Below are positions 27,813-35,603 of a stretch of 64,000 nucleotides of DNA, piece after piece (the stretch's first letter is position 1; each line of letters begins with the position of its first letter). The notes under the pieces are model-generated. The model saw only the letters and a list, made by a program, of their open reading frames with translations, searched no databases and had not been told where the DNA came from. Source of the stretch: Deltaproteobacteria bacterium (GTDB lineage: Bacteria; SAR324; JACQKK01); assembly GCA_029858505.1 (NCBI GenBank), contig JAOUEW010000005.1:1-64000 (forward strand), written 5' to 3'. A program made the translations under genes and the position numbers.

Positions 27813-28003
27813 CGCCCCCCCAGACTGTCACAGCCCCATGTGACTGTAATTGTCTGACAAATCAACAGATTGGCATTGCGCTTTTAGAAAAGGGCAGATA
27901 GATTGAAGGAAGGATTGGCCCAGCAGAAAAAGAGAAAAAATAGATCGGAAAGATTAAGGAACTGAAGGACAGTGAGCGTACAACTGGCTTGCAAAGGAGC
28001 CCC
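27813..28003 (+). promoter_or_regulatory. Upstream region of moeB-like gene with two inverted repeats
   Basis: GTCACA-gcccca-TGTGAC (27827-27844) and TTGTCTGACAA (27850-27860) are perfect short inverted repeats between the pabA/trpG stop and the moeB-like start. They could be operators; the first lacks a T-run, so it is a poor terminator. No confident promoter hexamers were found. Confidence 0.3.
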
Positions 28004-29164
28004 GTGGATATTCAATTAACCAATGATGAAATTGGCCGCTACAGCCGCCACCTGACCCTGCCCCAGGTGGGCATGGCGGGCCAGAAAAAAATGAAGGCCG
28101 CCCGCGTGCTGTTGATCGGCGCCGGGGGGCTGGGTTCTCCCCTGGGGCTGTATTTGGGGGCCGCGGGCATTGGGCACCTGGGCATTATGGACCACGACAC
28201 GGTGGATGTGTCGAACCTGCACCGGCAGGTGGCCCACGGCACCAAAGACGCCGGGCGGCCCAAGGTGGAATCCATCAAAGACACCATCACCAACATCAAT
28301 CCCCTGATTGAGGTAACCACCTATCAGGAGCGCCTGACCCGCGACAACGCCCTGAGGATTTTCCAAGACTACGACGTCATCGTGGACGGTTCCGATAACT
28401 TTGCCACCCGCTACCTGACCAACGACGCGGCGTTCTTCGCCCAAAAGCCCTTGGTGTACGGCTCCATCTTCATGTTCGAAGGCCAGATCACGGTGTTCCA
28501 CCCCCACGGGGGCGGGCCCTGCTATCGCTGCCTGTACTCCAGCCCGCCCCCGGCGGCGCTGGTGCCCAGCTGAGCGGAGGCTGGCGTCCTGGGCGTGCTC
28601 CCGGGAACGGTTGGACTGCTGATGGCGACCGAAACGGTCAAACTCATCATGGGGATCGGCAAGACCCTCACCGGGCGGCTGCTGCTGTTCGATGCCCTGC
28701 GCATGTCGTTCAAAGACGTGAAGCTGAAGCGCAACACCGACTGCGAACTGTGCGGCGACAAGCCCAGCATCAAAGAGCTGATTGACTACGTGGCCTTCTG
28801 CGATGTGCAGATGCCCAAGGTGAAAGAGCCCGAGCTAAACTTGGCCGAGGTGGAAATCTCTCCCCAGGAATTCCGCGGCATTCTGGATTCGGGGAAAAAA
28901 CTCACCGTGCTCGACGTGCGCGAGCCCTTCGAGTGGGACATTGCCCATATTCCCCCGGCCCGGCTGACGCCGCTCAGCCAGTTCGACAACTTCATCGCCG
29001 AATTGAACCCGGAGGAGGACATCTACTTGTATTGCTACAAGGGCAAGCGCTCTATCACCGCGCTGAAAAAACTGAAGGCCAAGGGGTTCACCAAACTAAA
29101 AAGCGTGGCCGGGGGTATCGACCGCTACGCCCAGGAAGTTGACCCCGACATGCCCAGGTATTAA
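28004..29164 (+). CDS. moeB: MoeB/ThiF-rhodanese fusion with in-frame TGA (candidate selenoprotein)
   Basis: This gene encodes an E1-like adenylyltransferase that activates the C-terminus of a ThiS/MoaD-type sulfur carrier, fused to a rhodanese. It starts at GTG 28004 behind AAAGGAG. It has the nucleotide site LIGAGGLGSPLGLYLGAAGI, DHDTVDVSNLHRQ, and zinc cysteines CYRC (about 181-184) and CELC (about 247-250). The rhodanese active site is YCYKGKRS. Codon 190 is TGA (28571-28573), where relatives have the catalytic Cys of PSCAEAGVLGVLPG. The frame continues without interruption for 196 more codons, giving 386 aa. The ORF track splits it in two. Either the TGA is read as selenocysteine, helped by the hairpin at 28585-28609, or the gene is broken by one TGC-to-TGA change. 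Confidence 0.88.
28585..28609 (+). promoter_or_regulatory. Candidate bacterial SECIS hairpin
   Basis: CGT-CCTGGG pairs with CCCGGG-a-ACG around a six-base loop CGTGCT, with one G-U pair and one bulged A. The loop starts 20 nt after the TGA, inside the window used by bacterial selenocysteine insertion elements, and has a G at its second position. It lies within conserved coding sequence, so chance pairing is possible. Confidence 0.45.
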
Positions 29165-29196
29165 CCGCAGGCAAAATCGTTTCTTATTTCCTTTTC

Positions 29197-29224
29197 AAGC
29201 ACGGCTTCGGCCGTGCTTTTTTTT
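29197..29224 (+). terminator. Rho-independent terminator after moeB-like gene
   Basis: AAGCACGGC-TTCG-GCCGTGCTT is a perfect 9-bp stem with a UUCG tetraloop followed by a T8 tract, 33 nt after the stop codon. This shows that the downstream half of the TGA-interrupted gene belongs to a normally terminated transcript. Confidence 0.95.
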
Positions 29225-29244
29225 CACCCGCTATTCATTCCCCA

Positions 29245-30105
29245 ACAACACCCCTCCCTGCCGCCTTTCAGGCGGCTGTCCCTCCCCATTCGGAGAGGGA
29301 CAATACGGCTTAGGCCGAAGGGTGGAGAATAAAATCCGTTCAGTTGATGAAGCCGGAAGGAAGCAGGCTACGCCCAAACGCCATTGAACTCCCCCCCTCT
29401 TCGGGAGAGGGGGGCGGGGGGTGAGGTCTCATCCAGCGGAGAATGGGCCTCACCCCGCCCGCTGTCGCGGGCTGCCCCTTGACTCGAAGCCATCGGCTAT
29501 TCCATTCATCCGTGCGGAAAGTGAACACTGTACGGCAGCAAGCGCATTACTTTTCGGATTCGAGTTGCTTCCCGTACAGCACCCCTCCCTGATGTCCTTC
29601 GGACGGCTGTCCCTCCCCATTCGGAGAGGGACAATACGGCTTAGGCCGAAGGGTGGAGAATAAAATCCGTTCAGTTGATGAAGCCGGAAGGAAGCAGGCT
29701 ACGCCCAAACGCCATTGAACTCCCCCTCTCTTCGGGAGAGGGGGGCGGGGGGTGAGGTCTCATCCAGCGGAGAATGGGCCTCACCCCGCCCGCTGTCGCG
29801 GGCTGCCCCTTGACTCGAAGCCATCGGCTATTCCGTTCATCCGTGCGGAAAGTGAACACTGAACGGCAGCAAGCGCATAATTTTGCGGATTCGAGTTGCT
29901 TCCCGAACAGCACCCCTCCCTGCCGCCCTTCAGGCGGCTGTCCCTCCCCATTCGGAGAGGGACAATACGGCTTAGGCCGAAGGGTGGAGAATAAAATCCG
30001 TTCGGATGATTCAGCCGGAAGGAAGCAGGCTACGCCCAAACGCCATTGAACTCCCCCTCTCTTCGGGAGAGGGGGGCGGGGGGTGAGGTGTTGGTGGGAG
30101 GGGGG
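29245..30105. repeat. 331-bp tandem array of the dispersed repeat
   Basis: Two full units (29251-29581, 29582-29912) and a partial third (29913 to about 30088) are spaced by exactly 331 bp and are almost identical. Each unit begins with CCCCTCCCTG and carries the GCCGCC/GGCGGC and TCCCTC/GAGGGA hairpins, the GGCTTAGGCCGAAGGGTGG segment and GAACTCCCCC. Only small differences separate the copies, so amplification is recent. Short ORFs in it are repeat-derived, and nothing else occupies this 929-bp gap. Confidence 0.92.
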
Positions 30106-30153
30106 TAGGGGGGAGAGGTGTTGGGCAGGGGGGATGTTTCGGCTTCGAGTATT

Positions 30154-31785
30154 TCACCCCCTAAGTTTATAGCGTTGAATTTTACCGGTGGCCGTTTTGG
30201 GCAGATGATGAACAAAGGCCACCCAGCGGGGGACTTTGAAAGCGGCCATCTGTTGCGCCATGTGGGCCTTCAGTTCCTCGGCCAGTGAATCTTCCGGAGC
30301 ATAGTTCCCGTTCAGCACCACAAAGGCTTTGGCCTGCCCCAGCCCATCCGGGGTGGCCGCCCCCGCCACGGCGCATTCGGCCACGGCGGGGTGGGTCATC
30401 AGGGCGGCTTCCACTTCCGCCGGGGCCACCCAGCTTCCCCCCACCTTCATCATGTCATCGTTGCGCCCCACGTAGGTAAACCAGCCCTCGGCAGACCGTT
30501 GGAACAAATCTCCGGTGACCGTCCAGCCCTGGGCCATAACGGCCTGAGACAATTCCGGGCGGTTCCAATAGGCGGGAGAGGCCGCCTCTGAGCGCACCAG
30601 CAGCAAGCCGGTTTCGCCGGGGGCGGCCTCGGGCAGTTCCACCACCGTGGGGGGGTTGTCCTGCTCTGCCGCCGAGGGGTCCGGCAGGCGCGCCAAGCGG
30701 GCCTCCACCCCCTCCACCAAGGTGCCGGTGGTGCCGGGACGGCTGGCCCCGGGGCGGTTGCTGATCACGATATGAAACAGTTCGGTGGTGCCCAGGCCGT
30801 CCAGCAGGTCGGCGGAGAAATGAGCCTTCCAGCGGTGCCACAGGGGGGCGGGCAGGGTCTCCCCCGCCGACACCGCCAGCCGCAGGTGATCCAGCGTTGG
30901 AAGCACCGCCGGGGGGTCTTCCCGGCCCTCCCGCCAAGCTTGGTACAGGTTCAGCAAACCGTTCAGGTGGGTGGGCACCGCGTAGAACACCGCCGGGCGG
31001 TGGCGGGCCAGGGTCTCTAGCAAGGCGCGAGGGGTGGGGGGCTGGCCGGAGATGACCGCCGTGGCCCCAGCCAGCAAAGGAAACGCCAGGCTGTTCCCCA
31101 AACCGTAGGCAAAGAAAAACTTGGGGGCCGAGAAGGTCACCTCCCCCGGCCGCAGGTTCAGCACCCCCCGGCCATACAGTTCCCAGGCGGCCATCATGTC
31201 GCGGTGCCGGTGAATGGCGGCCTTGGGCACCCCGGTGGAGCCGCTGGTGTACAGCCAAAAGGCCGGGGCATCGGGGCCGCATCCTTCGGGCGCCCGCTCC
31301 GCCGGTTGGCTGGCGGCCAGGGTCTCCAGCCGTGGCAGCCCGGTTTCCAGGCTTTCGCTCCCCTGGCCCGTCAGGGCCACCTTCAACCCGGCAGGCAGCC
31401 GGGCGCGGGCCAGCAGGGGCCACAGGTTGTCCTCCACCACCAGCAGACTGGCCTGGCTGTCGTGCAGCATCCCCAGGTGATCTTGGGGGGTAAGCAGCGG
31501 GTTGAGGGGCACCGCCACCGCCCCCCGGTGAATGACCCCCAGAAACAACGGGGGAAAGCGCAGGTTCTCCCCGGTGAGCAGCATCACCCGTTCCCCTGGC
31601 CGCACGCCCAGCGCCTCCAGGGCGCCAGCCATGCGGGCGGTCTGCTCCGCCAGCCCCTGAAAGGTCAGCCGCTGCTCTCCGCACACCATGTAGGTTTGAT
31701 TCCCCCGCCCGGCGGCGGGCTGGGCCTGGGTCAGGGCCTGGGCCAAGTTAAACCGGGCGGGCAGGTGGCTGCGATACAGGCTCAT
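30154..31785 (-). CDS. Acyl/aryl-CoA ligase, benzoate-CoA ligase-like
   Basis: This 543-aa ANL-superfamily enzyme activates a carboxylic acid with ATP and CoA. It shows the AMP-binding loop LYTSGSTGVPKAA, the A5-type DGLGTTELFHI, A7 TVTGDLF, the hinge GRNDDMMKVGGSWV and the catalytic lysine in KTATGKIQRYKL near the C-terminus. The TTELFHI and NDDMMKVGG signatures suggest benzoate-CoA-ligase-like members, but no aromatic pathway genes are nearby, so the substrate is uncertain. The ATG overlaps the fmt stop (ATGA), indicating co-expression with fmt, an odd partner. Confidence 0.88.
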   Translation of the reverse strand: MSLYRSHLPARFNLAQALTQAQPAAGRGNQTYMVCGEQRLTFQGLAEQTARMAGALEALGVRPGERVMLLTGENLRFPPLFLGVIHRGAVAVPLNPLLTPQDHLGMLHDSQASLLVVEDNLWPLLARARLPAGLKVALTGQGSESLETGLPRLETLAASQPAERAPEGCGPDAPAFWLYTSGSTGVPKAAIHRHRDMMAAWELYGRGVLNLRPGEVTFSAPKFFFAYGLGNSLAFPLLAGATAVISGQPPTPRALLETLARHRPAVFYAVPTHLNGLLNLYQAWREGREDPPAVLPTLDHLRLAVSAGETLPAPLWHRWKAHFSADLLDGLGTTELFHIVISNRPGASRPGTTGTLVEGVEARLARLPDPSAAEQDNPPTVVELPEAAPGETGLLLVRSEAASPAYWNRPELSQAVMAQGWTVTGDLFQRSAEGWFTYVGRNDDMMKVGGSWVAPAEVEAALMTHPAVAECAVAGAATPDGLGQAKAFVVLNGNYAPEDSLAEELKAHMAQQMAAFKVPRWVAFVHHLPKTATGKIQRYKLRG

Positions 31786-32807
31786 GGGCTTGACGGAGAG
31801 GAGGAGGAAGGAGAGGCGGGAGAGCCAGGAGGTTCATGCTGCCACAGGGCACCTGCCGCCTGGGGGTGGCCGTTAAAAAAAGCCGCCAGTTCCATCTCGC
31901 CCTTGCCTTCGGGCTTCACCCGAACCAGCCGCACAACACCTTGCTTACAGACCATGTGCCCATCGGGGAACACGGTTCCAACGGGGCCCCCGCTCATCCA
32001 GCGGGTTACTTGTTCTGGGGCGGCTTCTGCCAGGGCCAGCCGGGTCACCACCACCCGCCGCCCCCCCAGCCAGCCAAACAGCCCCGGCCAGGGGGTCATG
32101 GCCTGCCAGCGCCGCAGAATTTGTTCCGCCGTCTCCTGAACTGGATTCAGGGCACCGTCTTCTTTGGAAATCATCCCGCAATGGGTAATCCCCGCTGGGG
32201 GCTGGGGCTGCAATGGGGGGTTCCCCGCCAGCAGCCGGGGCAGGGCCTCCTCGGCCAGTTGGGCGGCGGCCTGGGCCAGCCGGGCCATCAACTCTCCGGC
32301 GGTTTCGTTGGGCAGAATCTCCAGGGGGCCGCTGTCGGCCGCCACGTCTCCGGCGTCCATTTCTGGGGCCATTCGCTGCAAGGTAATGCCGGTGGAGGGG
32401 TCCCCCGCCAGCAGGGCCGCCTGCACCGGGCTGGCCCCCCGCCAGCGGGGCAGCCGGGAAAAATGCAGGTTCCAGCACCCCAAGGGGGGCAGGTCCAACA
32501 CCCGCCGGGGCAGCAGCTTGCCATAGGCCAGCACCACAATCAGCTCTGGCGCCATGGCGGCCAGGGCCGCCATGCCCTCGGCATCGCCCGCTTTGGCCGG
32601 GGTGGCCACGGGCAGCCCTAGGGCCAGGGCGGCGGCTTTCACCGGGCAGGGGGTCAGCCGCCGGTTCCGCCCGGCGGGCTTGTCGGGCTGGGTCACCACC
32701 CCCACCAGCCGCACCCCAGGGTGGGCCGCCAGCAGGTGAAACACCGGCAGGGCCGCCTCTGGGCTGCCCATGAACACCACTCGGGGTTTGGAATCGCTGG
32801 TGGGCAT
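31782..32807 (-). CDS. fmt: Methionyl-tRNA formyltransferase
   Basis: This 341-aa enzyme transfers formyl from 10-formyl-THF to Met-tRNA-fMet. It has RVVFMGSPEAALPVF, VTQPDKPAGRN, the catalytic Asn/His in NLHFSRLPRWRGASPVQ, the catalytic Asp in APEMDAGDV, and a short C-terminal domain. It ends in a Ser/Pro-rich tail (SPASPSSSSPSSP) unlike other Fmt proteins. The ORF track's 441-aa version reads through an upstream tetranucleotide repeat; the ATG at 32807 fits the family, although no good Shine-Dalgarno precedes it. No def gene adjoins. Confidence 0.94.
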   Translation of the reverse strand: MPTSDSKPRVVFMGSPEAALPVFHLLAAHPGVRLVGVVTQPDKPAGRNRRLTPCPVKAAALALGLPVATPAKAGDAEGMAALAAMAPELIVVLAYGKLLPRRVLDLPPLGCWNLHFSRLPRWRGASPVQAALLAGDPSTGITLQRMAPEMDAGDVAADSGPLEILPNETAGELMARLAQAAAQLAEEALPRLLAGNPPLQPQPPAGITHCGMISKEDGALNPVQETAEQILRRWQAMTPWPGLFGWLGGRRVVVTRLALAEAAPEQVTRWMSGGPVGTVFPDGHMVCKQGVVRLVRVKPEGKGEMELAAFFNGHPQAAGALWQHEPPGSPASPSSSSPSSP

Positions 32808-32831
32808 GAAGGAGAAAATGAGAGAGGGAGA

Positions 32832-32855
32832 GAAAGAAAGAAAGAAAGAAAGAAA
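32832..32855. repeat. (GAAA)6 simple sequence repeat upstream of fmt
   Basis: Six perfect GAAA units start 25 nt upstream of the fmt ATG (TTTC on the sense strand). Tetranucleotide tracts of this kind can change length by slippage. The surrounding 283-bp gap between the divergent fmt and era genes shows no other feature. Confidence 0.9.
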
Positions 32856-33090
32856 CGGAGTAACCCGAATCCGGTGCGGGAGGTCATGATAGACAGGCGG
32901 CGCAGGCCGGTGCTTCACCCCCAGCCGGGCATCCCCAGCATACCCTCCGCAAGAAGCAGGCTCAAGGCCCGCGAACCGTTCCCTCCGTTGTTCGTTGACG
33001 GCCACCTGGGGGTTGTTTACTGTAAGACACACCCCACGCTCATTCCGAGTACCCCCAGGGAGGTTTTCCCCACTCTTTCCCAGCCAGCCC

Positions 33091-34032
33091 ATGCCGTCTT
33101 CTCCCACTTACCGTTCCGGATTCATCGCCATCGTGGGCCGCCCCAACGTGGGAAAATCCACCCTGCTGAACCGGCTGGTGGGGCAGCCGGTGTCCATCAC
33201 CGCCGACAAACCCCAGACCACCCGCAACCGGGTGATGGGCGTGCGCCATGGCAAAACCCAGGGCCGCCCCTGGCAGGCGGTATTCCTCGACACCCCCGGC
33301 ATCCACCAGGCAGCGGACCTGCTGAACCGGCGCATGGTGCAATACGCGGCGGCCTCGCTGAAAGACGCGGACTTGGTGGTGATGGTGGTGGAACCCTTCC
33401 CCCCAGGGCGGGGAGAACCTGGCCCCCAAGACACCCTGGTGTGGGAGATGGTCAGCCGGGCCACGCCGCCCGCCATGCTGGTGGTGAACAAGTCCGACGC
33501 GGCCCCGCCAGAGCGGATTGAATCCACCATGGCTTGGTTCCGCCATGCGGCGGAAGGCGCCCGCCGCCCCTGGATGGGGGTCACCGCCGTGTCGGCCCTG
33601 ACCGGCATGGGGGTAACAGCCCTGCTGGACGCGGTGGAAACACGGCTGCCGGAAGGCCCCCCTTACTTTGAGGAGGGTCAGGTATCGGATCAGCCGGAAA
33701 ACATGTTCATTGCCGAGATGATTCGCCAAGAAGTGTTCCGCCGCACCCACGAAGAGATTCCCTACTCCACCGCCGTGGTGGTGGACCACAAAGAAGAAGC
33801 CGGAAAGATGCTCACCATCCACGCCACCCTGCTGGTGGAACGGGATTCTCAGAAGGGAATTTTGATTGGGAAGCGGGGAAAAATGCTGGGAGACATCGGC
33901 AAGGCCGCCCGGCTGCAATTAGAGGCCTTGCTCGGCACCAAAATTTTTCTGGACCTGCGGGTAAAGGTAGCCAAAAATTGGAGCGCCGACGGACGCCGGC
34001 TGACGGAACTGGGCTATCCAGAGGAAAGTTGA
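33091..34032 (+). CDS. era: GTPase Era
   Basis: This 313-aa ribosome-assembly GTPase binds the 3' end of 16S rRNA. It has G1 GRPNVGKS, G2 TTRNRV, G3 DTPG, G4 NKSD, G5 SALTG, and a C-terminal KH domain with GILIGKRGKMLGDIGKAAR. The ATG at 33091 is preferred over the 32-codon-longer track start because MPSSPTYRSGFIAIVGRP matches Era N-termini. It is divergent from fmt. rnc and recO, the usual neighbours, are absent here. Confidence 0.97.
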   Translation: MPSSPTYRSGFIAIVGRPNVGKSTLLNRLVGQPVSITADKPQTTRNRVMGVRHGKTQGRPWQAVFLDTPGIHQAADLLNRRMVQYAAASLKDADLVVMVVEPFPPGRGEPGPQDTLVWEMVSRATPPAMLVVNKSDAAPPERIESTMAWFRHAAEGARRPWMGVTAVSALTGMGVTALLDAVETRLPEGPPYFEEGQVSDQPENMFIAEMIRQEVFRRTHEEIPYSTAVVVDHKEEAGKMLTIHATLLVERDSQKGILIGKRGKMLGDIGKAARLQLEALLGTKIFLDLRVKVAKNWSADGRRLTELGYPEES

Positions 34033-34048
34033 AAGGGGGGTAAAAAAA

Positions 34049-34100
34049 AGTACGGGGACAAACGGGCTTTGGGGGGAAAGCGTTCGTTTGTCCCCGTACT
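34049..34100. repeat. REP-like nested hairpin, copy A
   Basis: AGTACGGGGACAAACG (34049-34064) pairs perfectly with CGTTTGTCCCCGTACT (34085-34100), enclosing a second stem GCTTT-gggggg-AAAGC. An A8 run flanks it, so on the minus strand it would end in T8 and could act as a terminator. The outer GGGGACA element resembles REP sequences linked to RayT-type transposases. Confidence 0.75.
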
Positions 34101-34217
34101 CGTTAGACGGGATGTCTGTCATCAACGGACCTGCCTGCCGCCCGGTCGGCACCCGTCTGGAGCCTCCCCGGAGAGACGGGGAAGCCATCGGGAAAATCAG
34201 AAAACTCGGGAAAGGGG

Positions 34218-34275
34218 GGCACGGAAGTTTCGAAGGCTTTTGGGGGGGAAAAGCGTTCTCCGTTGCTTCCGTGCC
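34218..34275. repeat. REP-like nested hairpin, copy B
   Basis: GGCACGGAAG (34218-34227) pairs with CTTCCGTGCC (34266-34275) around the inner stem GCTTTT-ggggggg-AAAAGC (34236-34254). The inner core plus the following GTTC matches copy A, whereas the outer stems differ. Confidence 0.7.
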
Positions 34276-34452
34276 TTTGCCGTTAAAAATCTTTGCCGTT
34301 ATAATCCTAAAGTCCTTACCGTTAAAAACAGTTAAGAACCTTGCAGCTCAATCTTTGCTGTTCAATTCCTTTGCTATTCAATTCTCAGGGGGTTTTTGTA
34401 CGCCGCCCCGTTCATCTGTTGCCAGTATAGGAAGGAGCAGGGGTGAAAACAG

Positions 34453-34491
34453 TGACCCAGCACGAAAAATATTGACCTTCGGCGAAAAATA
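34453..34491. promoter_or_regulatory. Direct repeat pair upstream of AraC gene
   Basis: TGACC-n5-CGAAAAATA occurs at 34453-34471 and again at 34473-34491, 20 bp apart, about 90 nt before the AraC-type gene. AraC proteins commonly bind tandem direct repeats about two helical turns apart, so this may be an autoregulatory site. CCCCCATTTTGGGG follows directly. Confidence 0.4.
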
Positions 34492-34580
34492 CCCCCATTT
34501 TGGGGTGTAAGGAAACCCATTCCTGTCAAATTCGCTGAAAATTTTGCCAGGATCTCCCCCTCGCTCCATCATTCCACCCT

Positions 34581-35603
34581 ATGGCCTCTCTCACCGAAAC
34601 CGTGGTCATTCCCCGACTGCTGCTAGATACCGCCCAACGGTTGTCCGTGGATCTCACGGAGACCCTGGAAAAGCTGCACCTTTCTCCAGAGTTTTTCAAA
34701 GATATGGGAAACCGGATTCCCTGCTGGAAAACCAGGGTTCTTTTAGAGGCCGCCCTCACCCGAACCCCAGAGAAAGATTTTGGGCTGGAAATGGCCAAGG
34801 AGACCAAAAGTCACCGCCTGGGGTTGATTCGGTATTTGACGGCCACCTGCCCCACCATGAAAGAGGCTCTAGAAAAGCTGAACCGTTATTACCGGTTATG
34901 GAGCGATGCCCACATCATCCACACGGTATACACCCGCAAAGAGGTGTTCATGGTATTGGTGGTGGCGAGAGAGAAAGAGCGGGAATGGCTGGGAGCCGCC
35001 TCGGTGGCGGCCCTGGGGGGGTTTTACAATGGCCTGTGCCAAGACACGAGGCCCATTCCTCTGTCGTCGGTCAGTTTTACCCATTCTTCCCCTGGCCATG
35101 AGCAGGCCTATCGGGAATTCTTTGGGGTCGATGTCACCTTTCACAGCAAGGTGAACGAGATTGTGTTTCCCCTGGATCTGTTAGAAGCACCCATGAGGCA
35201 TGCCGACCCGGAGTTAAACGCCTTGATCACCCGGCTGGCCGACCTGGAACTGGCCAGCCTGCCCTCCCCCACCAACCTGGTGGATTTTTTACGCATGGAA
35301 ATCTCGGCCAGCCTGAGCGAGGGAGAGCCTTCCCTGACCGACATTGCCCAGCGCCTGGGGTTCACCCCCCGCACCCTGCAAAACCGGCTGAAGGACCAGG
35401 GAACCACGTTTCAGGGGGTGTTGGAGGATTTGCGGCGGGACCTGGCGGTGTCGTTCCTGGCGGATGAACGGATGGGGGTATCCGACGTGGCCTATCTGCT
35501 GGGGTTTTCCGAGCCCAGCCCGTTTCACCGGGCCTTCCGCCGCTGGACGGGAAAATCCCCGTCGGAATACCGGGAAGAATCCCGCCTGCGGCGGACTCGC
35601 TAA
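34581..35603 (+). CDS. AraC-family transcriptional regulator
   Basis: This 340-aa regulator is of the OruR/ArgR-type AraC group. An Arabinose_bd-like N-terminal domain (about 20-205, LGLIRYLTATCPTMKEALEKL) is followed by two HTH motifs (about 245-335): SLTDIAQRLGFTPRTLQNRLKD and GVSDVAYLLGFSEPSPFHRAFRRWTG. The effector is unknown. The 3' end overlaps the HEPN gene tail to tail. The nearest candidates for control are itself and unlinked genes, since its neighbours are convergent or distant. Confidence 0.9.
   Translation: MASLTETVVIPRLLLDTAQRLSVDLTETLEKLHLSPEFFKDMGNRIPCWKTRVLLEAALTRTPEKDFGLEMAKETKSHRLGLIRYLTATCPTMKEALEKLNRYYRLWSDAHIIHTVYTRKEVFMVLVVAREKEREWLGAASVAALGGFYNGLCQDTRPIPLSSVSFTHSSPGHEQAYREFFGVDVTFHSKVNEIVFPLDLLEAPMRHADPELNALITRLADLELASLPSPTNLVDFLRMEISASLSEGEPSLTDIAQRLGFTPRTLQNRLKDQGTTFQGVLEDLRRDLAVSFLADERMGVSDVAYLLGFSEPSPFHRAFRRWTGKSPSEYREESRLRRTR

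Larger units (their letters stand above)
34033..34580. other. Intergenic region with nested hairpins, AT repeats and direct repeats
   Basis: This 548-bp gap holds, in order, two nested hairpins sharing a core (34049-34100 and 34218-34275), an AT-rich degenerate repeat of TTTGCYGTT-like units at about 34271-34383, and a 19-bp direct repeat pair before the AraC gene. I find no convincing ORF. Confidence 0.6.

Noticed and set aside
27849-27905. Sigma-54 promoter (TTGGCA...) upstream of the moeB-like gene
   Set aside because: The invariant GC doublet is missing at the required 10-nt spacing from GG.
28571-29164. Two separate genes: truncated MoeB and a stand-alone rhodanese starting at GTG 28595
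   Set aside because: The second ORF would begin in the middle of the conserved AGVLGVLPG helix with no ribosome site, and both halves are needed for one E1 domain.
29139-30049. Small ORFs inside the tandem repeat
   Set aside because: The same translated stretches recur in every repeat copy at unrelated loci and contain no start context.
29251-30088. CRISPR array
   Set aside because: The 331-bp units are nearly identical along their whole length, with no short repeats separated by unique spacers and no cas genes.
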